Shown piece by piece: positions 6,703 through 13,551 of a stretch of 32,025 nt of DNA (positions are counted from its first letter, which is position 1; every line of letters begins with the position of its first letter). Source of the stretch: Candidatus Saccharimonadota bacterium (GTDB taxonomy: Bacteria > Patescibacteriota > Saccharimonadia > Saccharimonadales > Saccharimonadaceae); the NCBI GenBank assembly GCA_017537745.1, contig JAFYKF010000003.1:1-32025 (forward strand). The letters run 5' to 3'. The notes under the pieces are model-generated. The model was not told where the DNA came from. It searched no databases and saw nothing but the letters and a program-made list of their open reading frames with translations. A program made the translations under genes and the position numbers.

Positions 6703-6771
6703 ATATGTGGACTTGAACCACAGACCTCGTCATTATCAGTGACGCGCTCTAACCAGCTGAGCTATATCCCC
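6695..6771 (-). tRNA. tRNA-Ile (anticodon GAT)
   Basis: The minus strand folds as a full cloverleaf: acceptor GGGGATA/TATCCCC, D arm with AGCTCAGCTGGTTAGAGC, anticodon loop CTGATAATG giving GAT, T arm TGTGG-TTCAAGT-CCACA, discriminator A and an encoded CCA (6695-6697). It lies 7 nt downstream of tRNA-Ala and is probably cotranscribed with it. Its 3' end overlaps the right direct repeat of the candidate element. Confidence 0.97.
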
Positions 6772-6778
6772 ACGAAAA

Positions 6779-6855
6779 TGGTGGAGTAACAGGGACTCAA
6801 ACCCTGGACCTCTGCCTTGCAAAGGCAGCGCTCTAATCAACTGAGCTATTACCCC
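6779..6855 (-). tRNA. tRNA-Ala (anticodon TGC)
   Basis: The minus-strand cloverleaf has acceptor GGGGTAA/TTACTCC (one G-U pair), D arm AGCTCAGTTGATTAGAGC, anticodon loop CTTTGCAAG giving TGC, T arm CAGGG-TTTGAGT-CCCTG, discriminator A and an encoded CCA. A TAAAAT at 6879-6884 with TTTACT 17 bp further upstream is a reasonable promoter for the Ala-Ile pair. Confidence 0.97.
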
Positions 6856-6959
6856 ATTGTTAAGATGCAACACAATTAATTTTACACCAAAACCCCAAAA
6901 AAGTAAAGACTAACCGCATAATCCTCCAAAATCGCAATTTATAATCTTAAAACAAGCTA

Positions 6960-6987
6960 TTGACTTTTTTTATCTGCATGCTACAAT
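6960..6987 (+). promoter_or_regulatory. Promoter of the large surface-protein gene
   Basis: TTGACT at 6960-6965 and TACAAT at 6982-6987 are 16 bp apart, and TGC before the -10 makes it an extended element. Confidence 0.7.
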
Positions 6988-7027
6988 AAAAGTGTATAAG
7001 GTTACATACACAAACGAAAAAATAAAA

Positions 7028-10000
7028 ATGAAGAACAAACAGCTTACTTCATATATTCAGAATAAACACCTCGTGCGCATCATGGGTTATGTTGCTTTAA
7101 CCCTTTTGCTGATGATTGTGACATCGATTTTCTTACCTAATCATTATTCCGCCACCAATACCGGCGCAACCACCAAAGCTGCCAACCCCAGTGAACTGAC
7201 GTTCACTAGCACGAGCTCTGCAGCGACGGTCTCTCTGGATGTCACAGATGCGAATGGCTCTTTTGCCGCTAGTAGCTCGAACGTAGCATTTACTCTAAGT
7301 ACAAATAATGCAACCGGCTATACTCTTAATCTCAAATCCAGTGGCAATGATACTGCGTTGACCAATAATACCAACGCAAGCTCTATCAGCAGTATCACAA
7401 GTGCCACTTCATACTCAACTTTTTCGGGAACCAGCAGTGCTTCGCGAGCCTTGAACAACAAATGGGGAATATTACCCAGTAAATATAATGGAGCGAACAA
7501 TACTAGTAATTATTATCCGGTCAGTAGTACGGGATTTAAGATGGACGAGACTTCAGCCGCTAATGCCACGGCCAATAACTATACTATTGGTTTGGGCATC
7601 AGAGCTAATTTCGACGCCGCAACGGGGACTTATGCTAATGCTACACTCGTCATTGAATACGTTGCCAATCCAGTAACTTATAGTATTAACTATAACAAAA
7701 ATACCACTGCTACCGTTACCGGTATGCCTAGTCCAAATCCACAGGGCGGCACCATTTCACAAGGTACTACTTCTACAAGCGTAACTCTTGCTTCTGCTCC
7801 AGAAAGAACAGGATACACCTTCCTTGGTTGGTGCAAGGGAACATCTAGTTCATCCAATGTTACTACCTCAAATGGTGTAGATACTTGTGGTAATGCTTCT
7901 ACTAGCCAATTTGAAGCCGAACAATCTTTTGGTATTGATGCTACTGGTACTTCTCCAGATACTTATTATCTATATGCAATGTGGAGTGCCAATAGTTATA
8001 CTTGTACCAAGCAATATAGACTCCAAAATGCCGATGGCACTTGGGGTGAATACCAATCCGATGGTACTGAACAAATAAAATATGATGCAACTTGTTCGTA
8101 TTCTAAGACAGTTGCTAATTACAAAGGTTCTGCCAATGCCACCAACAATAGCGCCGCCACTACCTCTGGCGTCATGAATAGTACGGATGGAATTACTGTT
8201 TCGTTAGATCTCTATAGAAACACTTTCACCTTCAAAGTAGGTTATAAATACCAGAATGCAGACGGTAGCTACGGCAGTGTTATCAATGTCGTAAATACTA
8301 CTAAGCGCTATGGCGAGACCTTTTCTTGGTCTACGGCAGATATCCCCAACTTTGATTCTACAACTTATCAATCTTCCGCCAATTATACTAATAATAATAT
8401 TGCATCCAATGTAGATCAGGTAATATCCGTAGATAGAAATACGTTTACCGTAACCAAACAATACAGACTTCAAGGTACAGATGGCAATTATCCATCCACC
8501 TATACTAATGACGGTACTGTTGATGTTCTTTATGGTGCAAGTTACTCCTATTCTAAAGCCGCCACTACGACCCATATAGCTGCTTCAAACTCATTAACTA
8601 ATGTAACATCTGCTCAAACTATTTCACTCGATGTCCCAAGAAAAACTGTTACCGTAACCAAACAATACAGACTTCAAGGTACAGATGGCAATTATCCATC
8701 CACCTATACTAATGACGGTACTGTTGATGTTCTTTATGGTGCAAGTTACACCTATTCTAAAGCCGCCACTACGACCCATATAGCTAAGTCGGAAACAATT
8801 ACCAATGTAACAAGTGCCCAAACTATATCGATGAGCGTGCCGAGACAACTAGTTGCCTGTAACAAACAATACAAACTAGAAAATGCTGATGGTACTTGGA
8901 CTAGCTATACACCAGATGGTAGCGTAGATGCCTACTATGGTGGTACCTGTTCCTATAGCAAAACAGTGACTAATTATAGAGGGGCAAGCAATGCTGCCAA
9001 CGGTGCACAGGGAACTACTAGCGCCTCCAATGTAACTACTACTCAAACACTAAGTCTGGATTTCTATCGCAATACCTTCACTTGTCTTATTAAGTATCAA
9101 CTCCAAAATGCGAATGGCTCTTATGCTACTGCTGCCACCGCCATAAATGCAACTAAACGTTATGGTGAAGTCTGTTCCTGGTCTAGGGCTGCAGACGCCA
9201 CCTATAAAGCCGCAAGCTACACTAATAACAGCATTACTGCCAATGTAGATCAAACTGTGAATGTAGATAGGAATACCTTTATATGTAAGATTAGCTACAA
9301 ATACCAAGCCGCGAATGGTTCTTATGGTAATGCTACGGTTGCCGTAAATACCACTAAACGTTATGGCGAATCTTGTTCCTGGTCTACCGCCAGTATCTCC
9401 AACTTCGATTCTACCACCTACAAATCTACCAGTTATACTAACAACAGCATTACTGCCGATGTGGACCAAATCGTTTCCATCGATAGGAATACCTTTACTT
9501 GTCTCATTAAGTACCAACTCCAAAATGCGAACGGCTCTTACGCTACCGCCGCAACTGGTACTAATTCCACCTTGCGTTACGGCGAGACCTGTGCTTGGTC
9601 TAGAGCTGCCGATGCTACTTATAAAGCTGCTAGCTATAGTACCACTATTACGGCTGACGTAAACCAAACTGTAAGTGTAGATAGAAATCCCGTCACTTGC
9701 AATAAGCAATATAGGCTAGAAAATGCTGATGGCTCATTCCCAACTTCTTATACGGCAGATGGTTCGGAAACTATATTGTACGGCGGTTCCTGCTCCTATT
9801 CTAAGACGGTAACTGACTACAAGGGAAGCGCTAACGGCGCTAATGGTTCTGCTGGTACAGCATCGGTTGACAATGTGACGTCCACTCAAACGCTGAGCGT
9901 AAGTCTCTACAGAAATACCTACACTCTAACCGTTACTGCAGGCGCCAATACATCCGGTGCAACCGGTGGTGGTAGCAAAAAATGGGGAGAAAGCGTGACT

Positions 10001-11176
10001 GTTGGTGTAACCAAAGCAGCCAATACAACCTGTGTTGCCTATGCCACTCCAACTTGGACAGCAAGTACCGGCACAGCTCCAGCCGCTGGCGCATCCTCAA
10101 CCTACACCATGCCAAAATCTAATGCTACTGTCACTGCTTCGTCAACCGCCAGTAATATCGCCCAAACAATCACATTCAAGACCCTTGGTGCTACTGATAT
10201 TACTTTAAATAATAACACTAAAACTAATGATGAAACACTTAGTATCACCTGTGGCAGCTACAATATAACTGGAACATTCCCCACAAACTACGATTTTGAT
10301 TCTTGGTCTGCTACCGCTGGCACTTTTGGAAGTAATAGCACGCTATCCACTACTTATACCGTTGTCGGAGATGCAACCATTACTCTTGCTGGCAAACCAA
10401 CACGATGCACGAGTAGGGCAACTTGTATGCAAACCATCACTACCTGCCCAACAGGTGTTACTGAGGTGATGGACGCCAGAGACGGAACACTTTATAAAAT
10501 AAATTCGCTTGCAGATGGTAGATGCTGGATGCTAGATAACCTAGCAATCGATCTTGTAAGCACTCCTTTATCCACGCTGAGTGGCCTTACCAATGCTTCG
10601 TACACGTCGTTAAATTATCTCAAGAACGGTGGCGCTCATTTTTCGACTCAATACGCCGAAGACCCAGTTGAATATTGGACTTCGGGTGGCGGATTCACTA
10701 CCCCTAAGATTTATATGGCCGATAAAGATGTAGTTCCAAGAAATGCTCCAGCCAACGGCAGTGGTAGTAACAAAGTTGGTGGGTACTATAATTATTGCGC
10801 GGCATCAGCAGGTTCGTACTGTTATCACAACAATAGCAGCTCCGGTAATGCAACGGAAGATATTTGTCCTGCAGGCTGGAGCATGCCAACGCGCAATAAT
10901 ATAAACAGTGTCGTCGGTGCCTATAATAATGTTTATAACAATATTCGGAACGCTATGTCGTTGGCAGTCACAGGTTATTATGCTCATCTTGATGGCACTG
11001 CGAGTGGGCAGGGTTTACAAGGCGAATACTGGGCAAGCACATTAAAATCCTCAAGCGATGATTCTATGTACGGTATGCATGTAAACAGCACGAGTGAAGC
11101 ATTCGAATCCAACATGGTGAGATATAATGGCGGCACGATTAGATGCATTTTGCAAGTTCCAACCTATGGCCCATAG
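7028..11176 (+). CDS. Large secreted repeat surface protein with FISUMP C-terminus
   Basis: A protein of about 1,382 residues. A single N-terminal hydrophobic segment (GYVALTLLLMIVTSIFL) acts as signal or anchor. Next come a beta-rich domain also seen in the 17777 protein (TLSTNNATGYTLNLKSSG), an InlB B-repeat/Flg_new-like unit (YSINYNKNTTATVTG to GYTFLGWC, nt 7680-7835), nine tandem repeats of 66-76 residues (nt 8000-9925; KQYRLQNADG or KYQLQNANG at the start, CSYSK or CSWS mid-repeat, VDRN at the end), then a FISUMP-type C-terminus (DGRCWMLDNLAIDL to ICPAGWSMPT and RCI). Such proteins are thought to mediate surface contact. The ATG at 7028 is preferred; an in-frame GTG at 6992 sits too close to the -10. 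Neither has a Shine-Dalgarno. Repeats three and four are nearly identical DNA. Confidence 0.85.
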   Translation: MKNKQLTSYIQNKHLVRIMGYVALTLLLMIVTSIFLPNHYSATNTGATTKAANPSELTFTSTSSAATVSLDVTDANGSFAASSSNVAFTLSTNNATGYTLNLKSSGNDTALTNNTNASSISSITSATSYSTFSGTSSASRALNNKWGILPSKYNGANNTSNYYPVSSTGFKMDETSAANATANNYTIGLGIRANFDAATGTYANATLVIEYVANPVTYSINYNKNTTATVTGMPSPNPQGGTISQGTTSTSVTLASAPERTGYTFLGWCKGTSSSSNVTTSNGVDTCGNASTSQFEAEQSFGIDATGTSPDTYYLYAMWSANSYTCTKQYRLQNADGTWGEYQSDGTEQIKYDATCSYSKTVANYKGSANATNNSAATTSGVMNSTDGITVSLDLYRNTFTFKVGYKYQNADGSYGSVINVVNTTKRYGETFSWSTADIPNFDSTTYQSSANYTNNNIASNVDQVISVDRNTFTVTKQYRLQGTDGNYPSTYTNDGTVDVLYGASYSYSKAATTTHIAASNSLTNVTSAQTISLDVPRKTVTVTKQYRLQGTDGNYPSTYTNDGTVDVLYGASYTYSKAATTTHIAKSETITNVTSAQTISMSVPRQLVACNKQYKLENADGTWTSYTPDGSVDAYYGGTCSYSKTVTNYRGASNAANGAQGTTSASNVTTTQTLSLDFYRNTFTCLIKYQLQNANGSYATAATAINATKRYGEVCSWSRAADATYKAASYTNNSITANVDQTVNVDRNTFICKISYKYQAANGSYGNATVAVNTTKRYGESCSWSTASISNFDSTTYKSTSYTNNSITADVDQIVSIDRNTFTCLIKYQLQNANGSYATAATGTNSTLRYGETCAWSRAADATYKAASYSTTITADVNQTVSVDRNPVTCNKQYRLENADGSFPTSYTADGSETILYGGSCSYSKTVTDYKGSANGANGSAGTASVDNVTSTQTLSVSLYRNTYTLTVTAGANTSGATGGGSKKWGESVTVGVTKAANTTCVAYATPTWTASTGTAPAAGASSTYTMPKSNATVTASSTASNIAQTITFKTLGATDITLNNNTKTNDETLSITCGSYNITGTFPTNYDFDSWSATAGTFGSNSTLSTTYTVVGDATITLAGKPTRCTSRATCMQTITTCPTGVTEVMDARDGTLYKINSLADGRCWMLDNLAIDLVSTPLSTLSGLTNASYTSLNYLKNGGAHFSTQYAEDPVEYWTSGGGFTTPKIYMADKDVVPRNAPANGSGSNKVGGYYNYCAASAGSYCYHNNSSSGNATEDICPAGWSMPTRNNINSVVGAYNNVYNNIRNAMSLAVTGYYAHLDGTASGQGLQGEYWASTLKSSSDDSMYGMHVNSTSEAFESNMVRYNGGTIRCILQVPTYGP
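8447..8785 (+). repeat. Recent 204-bp tandem duplication inside the surface-protein gene
   Basis: Bases 8447-8581 and 8651-8785 are identical except for one T/A change (in GTTACTCC versus GTTACACC). The 204-bp spacing equals 68 codons, one protein repeat. The other repeats in the gene have diverged far more. Confidence 0.9.
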
Positions 11177-11288
11177 CGGGAGAGTCTATTAATTACACCA
11201 CCATGGTTTATAAACTATAGTATGCAGATGCAATGCTAAAAATACTTAGCAAACGTTCATTACGTAGTCATCAGGATAACCAATAGCA
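11177..11288. other. Non-coding spacer
   Basis: Nothing recognisable apart from short AT-rich stretches between the surface-protein stop codon and the end of the predicted small RNA. Confidence 0.5.
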
Positions 11289-11372
11289 AAGGAAAAACCG
11301 CCGTTTGAAGGGCGGTTTTTCAGGTCATACATACACTTGAGTAAACTCGCAGTTGGTGCATCCACTCAAGTT
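11289..11372 (-). ncRNA. Predicted small RNA of about 80 nt
   Basis: On the minus strand a perfect promoter (TTGACA, 17 bp, TATAAT) should start RNA at about 11371-11372. The RNA would begin with a hairpin whose stem is ACTTGAGT/ACTCAAGT (11335-11342 with 11364-11371) around a 21-nt loop that contains an inner GCA/TGC. It would end with a perfect terminator, AAAAACCGCC/GGCGGTTTTT plus CCTTT (stem 11293-11302 with 11311-11320). A 39-codon GTG frame preceded by GGAGGT overlaps this RNA, but that GGAGGT lies upstream of the predicted RNA start, so I prefer a non-coding RNA. No known family is recognised. Confidence 0.6.
11293..11320. terminator. Bidirectional terminator (small RNA and surface protein)
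   Basis: AAAAACCGCC and GGCGGTTTTT form a 10-bp stem around GTTTGAAG, with T runs on both strands. It ends the small RNA on minus and probably the surface-protein transcript on plus. Confidence 0.9.
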
Positions 11373-11378
11373 ACCTCC

Positions 11379-11407
11379 ATTATATATCACGTTATGCATA
11401 ATGTCAA
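11379..11407 (-). promoter_or_regulatory. Perfect consensus promoter of the predicted small RNA
   Basis: Minus-strand TTGACA (11407-11402) and TATAAT (11384-11379) are spaced by 17 bp. An A/T-rich hairpin (CCACA/TGTGG, 11418-11430) lies just upstream and could act like an UP element. Confidence 0.85.
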
Positions 11408-11497
11408 TACTTTTTTTCCACAAAATGTGGAAAAATCATGACCATTTTGTTCGGTAAATCATAAACATATTAAAACATAAAACCAAGAAAAAGCATG

Positions 11498-11526
11498 TTG
11501 ACAAATCAAAAGCGGTATGATATAAT
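11498..11526 (+). promoter_or_regulatory. Perfect consensus promoter of the KGG gene
   Basis: TTGACA at 11498-11503 and TATAAT at 11521-11526 are 17 bp apart, with a TGA extension before the -10. Confidence 0.92.
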
Positions 11527-11577
11527 ATAAGCATAACATTAGTTTTTAATTGGTGGGCAGAAGGAAAGGACAAAACA

Positions 11578-11781
11578 ATGTCTGGAACCAAAGCTGGCGG
11601 CATGAAAGCTGCTGCTACCAACAAAGCTAAATACGGTAAAGAATTTTATGCTCGTATTGGCAAAAAAGGTGGCCAAAACGGTCACACCGGCGGTTTTGCC
11701 GCTAACCCAGCTCTAGCTCGTATCGCTGGTGCTAAGGGTGGTCGCATCTCTCGTCGTGGCCCAGCTAAAAAAGCTGCCTAA
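11578..11781 (+). CDS. KGG-repeat stress-type protein
   Basis: A 67-residue, glycine- and lysine-rich, strongly basic protein of the KGG/Con-10 (general stress protein GsiB-like) type. Two KGG motifs are visible: IGKKGGQNGHTGGF and RIAGAKGGRISRRG. Family members are small hydrophilic proteins linked to desiccation and general stress in spores and bacteria; the molecular role is unclear, and the charge would also allow nucleic-acid binding. A perfect sigma-70 promoter, a 50-nt leader and an AGAAGGAAAGGA Shine-Dalgarno suggest high expression. Two hairpins follow, the stronger one lying inside the coding region of the convergent metalloprotease-like gene. Confidence 0.82.
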   Translation: MSGTKAGGMKAAATNKAKYGKEFYARIGKKGGQNGHTGGFAANPALARIAGAKGGRISRRGPAKKAA

Positions 11782-11782
11782 C

Positions 11783-12175
11783 TCAAAAATCACATTTGGG
11801 GCAATGAAAAACCCCATCCTGTGTCTGAAATCGCGTTAGCCCACAAGAAGGGCAACGCGATTTTTTGTCTAACCAATCTCTATAACTGTCTAATTCCTGC
11901 TGCGCGAAATCTTCATCAAAAGGCACTCCGTACATTGCACATAGCTCCCGTGCCTTCTCCCAAGCCTCGCACTCAGTCCTCAATCGCTCCGGTTCTGTAT
12001 TAAATGAAACGTGCCCACACAAATAATGCCCAAGTTCATGCAAAAGCAGTAAATCGGATGGCTCCTCAGTGCCCAGAATAATTGTTTTTGGTGGCCTGAA
12101 TAAAAATTTTCGTCCCTTCCGCAACCTCAGTTCTGGATACTCCCGCCCCAACCTCTCTAATAAAACCGTATTCAT
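11783..12175 (-). CDS. Small HExxH metalloprotease-like protein with C-terminal zinc ribbon
   Basis: A 130-residue protein. HELGHYLCGH puts a zincin motif at 46-50 on a helix after a hydrophobic stretch (SDLLLLHELGHYLCGH). RTECEAWEKAREL (66-78) can supply the third, glutamate ligand, an arrangement like ImmA/IrrE-type peptidases. The C-terminus has a rubredoxin-like zinc ribbon, C108-P-S-C111 and C125-P-K-C128. ImmA-type enzymes cleave repressors and sit near their regulators, but none is adjacent here. The promoter is a TGGTATAAT at 12206-12214 (minus), about 30 nt upstream, with no clear Shine-Dalgarno. Its 3' end carries the plus-strand terminator of the KGG gene. Confidence 0.75.
   Translation of the reverse strand: MNTVLLERLGREYPELRLRKGRKFLFRPPKTIILGTEEPSDLLLLHELGHYLCGHVSFNTEPERLRTECEAWEKARELCAMYGVPFDEDFAQQELDSYRDWLDKKSRCPSCGLTRFQTQDGVFHCPKCDF
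11828..11866 (+). terminator. Terminator of the KGG gene, embedded in the convergent gene
   Basis: AAATCGCGTT (11828-11837) pairs with AACGCGATTT (11854-11863), extended by GCCC/GGGC, and T6 follows. It lies within the C-terminal codons of the minus-strand 11783-12175 gene. A second hairpin, TTGGGG/CCCCA, is at about 11796-11816. Confidence 0.8.
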
Positions 12176-12220
12176 TTTGTATAAATTATTTATTCAACTG
12201 CCTTAATTATACCATAGCGG

Positions 12221-12388
12221 GTAGTCAATTGTATCTTTCTAGCATCATGAAAATGATTTGAAATTTTAACACGTATATTCCTGCCGGGCCGGACAGGTTC
12301 GCCCCGTTAGGGGCGGTTCTGCCCGCGCCCCAGCGTATGATGTGCTTAAAATTTCAAGTCCCGATGTTAGAAAGATACAATTGACTAC
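12221..12388. repeat. 168-bp palindromic element between divergent promoters
   Basis: Bases 12221-12246 pair with 12363-12388: 21 perfect bp then GCATC/GATGT with one G-T pair. After an asymmetric internal loop, 12258-12269 pairs with 12346-12357 (12 perfect bp). The centre is GC-rich with its own hairpin (CGCCCC-GTTA-GGGGCG, 12300-12315). The arms end in outward-facing TTGACTAC. It could be a MITE-like insertion, a long structured RNA or a cruciform-forming operator. Flanks show no clear target duplication beyond GG. Confidence 0.85.
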
Positions 12389-12410
12389 GGCCCCTATCTC
12401 GTGATATAAT
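12381..12410 (+). promoter_or_regulatory. rpsA promoter, -35 inside the palindrome
   Basis: TTGACT (12381-12386) lies in the right arm of the palindrome; TATAAT (12405-12410) with TGA extension lies outside it, 18 bp downstream. The leader that follows holds ACCTTAAGGT and the Shine-Dalgarno AAGGAAGG. Confidence 0.82.
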
Positions 12411-12465
12411 AGAACAAGTTTTTCGCGCCACCTTAAGGTAGCCGAAAAGGAAGGAAAATAATATA

Positions 12466-13533
12466 ATGGCAAATGCCAAAAAACTAACTATGGATGATCT
12501 CCTAGCAAGTAGCGAGGATTCATCAAAAAAAGTCATCGCAGGTGATACTGTTAAAGGTACAGTTATCTCTGTTAAAAAACACGAGATTCTCATTGATCTC
12601 GGTGCGCAAGGTGTTGGGCTAGTTCCACGTCGTGAAGCATCTTTTGTCCACAATCTTAAGGTTGGCGACGAAGTCACCGCATCGGTTATTGAGGCTGAAA
12701 TGGACGACGGATACGTTCTCCTTAGCCTTCGCAAAGCAGTCAAAGATAAAGGCTGGGATGAAATCCAAGCCAAAATGGACAACGCTGAAACGGTTGAAGT
12801 CACCCCATTTGACGCCAATCGTGGCGGTTTACTCGTTGAATACGAAGGTATTCGTGGGTTCCTCCCAGTTTCACAGCTTTCTGCTGAACACTACCCACGT
12901 GTTGGTTCATCAGATAAAGATGAAATTTTGCAACGCCTCAACTCTCTAGTAGGTAAGGGTATCAACGTCCGCATTATTGATGCATTAAAGAAAGAGAACA
13001 AACTTATCTTCTCTGAAAAGGAAGCTATCAAAGATGGCCTCGCTAAGCGTTTTGCTGAACTCGCCGTTGGTGATACTGTTAAAGGTGTAGTTACCGGTGT
13101 AGTAGACTTTGGTGTATTCGTCAATGTAGATGGCATCGAAGGCCTAGTCCATATCTCTGAAATTTCTTGGGAACGTGTTAATAATCCATCTGATTATGTT
13201 AAGGTTGGCGACCAAATCGAAGCCAAGATTATTGCCATCGACAAAGAACGCCTCTCACTCTCTATGAAACAATTAGTTGAAGATCCATGGCTCTCCGAAG
13301 TAGAGAAGCTCAAAAAAGGTGACAAGGTTGAAGGTACGGTTACCCGTATCACCCCATTTGGTGCCTTCGTTCAGATTAGCCCAGCAGTAGAAGCTTTGGT
13401 ACATGTCTCTGAACTTGGTGAAGGTTCCGATGTTGACCCAGAGAAAGTCTTTACCTTGAACGAACGCAAATCATTCAAAGTTCTAGATATCGACAAAGAA
13501 GGTCGTAAAATCTCCCTATCTATTTCGAAATAG
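12466..13533 (+). CDS. rpsA: 30S ribosomal protein S1 (four S1 domains)
   Basis: S1 binds mRNA on the 30S subunit and helps start translation. This 355-residue version has four S1/OB domains: about 24-90 (GDTVKGTVISVKKHEILIDL), 106-180 (a diverged copy, GGLLVEYEGIRGFLPVSQLS), 200-270 (GDTVKGVVTGVVDFGVFVNV to LSLSMK) and 287-355 (GDKVEGTVTRITPFGAFVQI to ISLSISK). Gram-negative S1 has six domains and many Gram-positive and CPR versions have four, so the length is normal. The leader has a good Shine-Dalgarno. Its TAG stop lies just before the -10 of the next gene, so the acyl-CoA ligase is expressed from its own promoter. S1 may matter here because many mRNAs look leaderless. Confidence 0.95.
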   Translation: MANAKKLTMDDLLASSEDSSKKVIAGDTVKGTVISVKKHEILIDLGAQGVGLVPRREASFVHNLKVGDEVTASVIEAEMDDGYVLLSLRKAVKDKGWDEIQAKMDNAETVEVTPFDANRGGLLVEYEGIRGFLPVSQLSAEHYPRVGSSDKDEILQRLNSLVGKGINVRIIDALKKENKLIFSEKEAIKDGLAKRFAELAVGDTVKGVVTGVVDFGVFVNVDGIEGLVHISEISWERVNNPSDYVKVGDQIEAKIIAIDKERLSLSMKQLVEDPWLSEVEKLKKGDKVEGTVTRITPFGAFVQISPAVEALVHVSELGEGSDVDPEKVFTLNERKSFKVLDIDKEGRKISLSISK

Positions 13534-13536
13534 TTA

Positions 13537-13545
13537 TGCTATAAT
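13537..13545 (+). promoter_or_regulatory. Extended -10 for a leaderless mRNA (13552 gene)
   Basis: TGCTATAAT follows the rpsA stop codon by 3 nt and ends 6 nt before the ATG at 13552. Confidence 0.8.
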
Positions 13546-13551
13546 CGCATT

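Noticed and set aside
6992-7027. GTG at 6992 as start of the large surface protein
   Set aside because: It is only 4 nt from the -10, upstream of the expected transcript start. The ATG at 7028 is more plausible.
9050-9709. Long minus-strand open frame opposite the surface-protein repeats
   Set aside because: Its open length follows from the repetitive, Thr/Asn/Ala-rich plus-strand codons. It has no Shine-Dalgarno, promoter or recognisable domain.
8000-9925. CRISPR array or non-coding tandem repeats
   Set aside because: The repeats are in frame, protein-coding, 66-76 codons long and diverged. No short identical repeats with unique spacers occur in the window.
11293-11365. A 39-codon minus-strand gene (GTG start with GGAGGT upstream)
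   Set aside because: The perfect -10 sits directly against GGAGGT, so the RNA should start after it. The frame also reads through a textbook terminator. A small RNA explains the layout better, though a peptide is not fully excluded.
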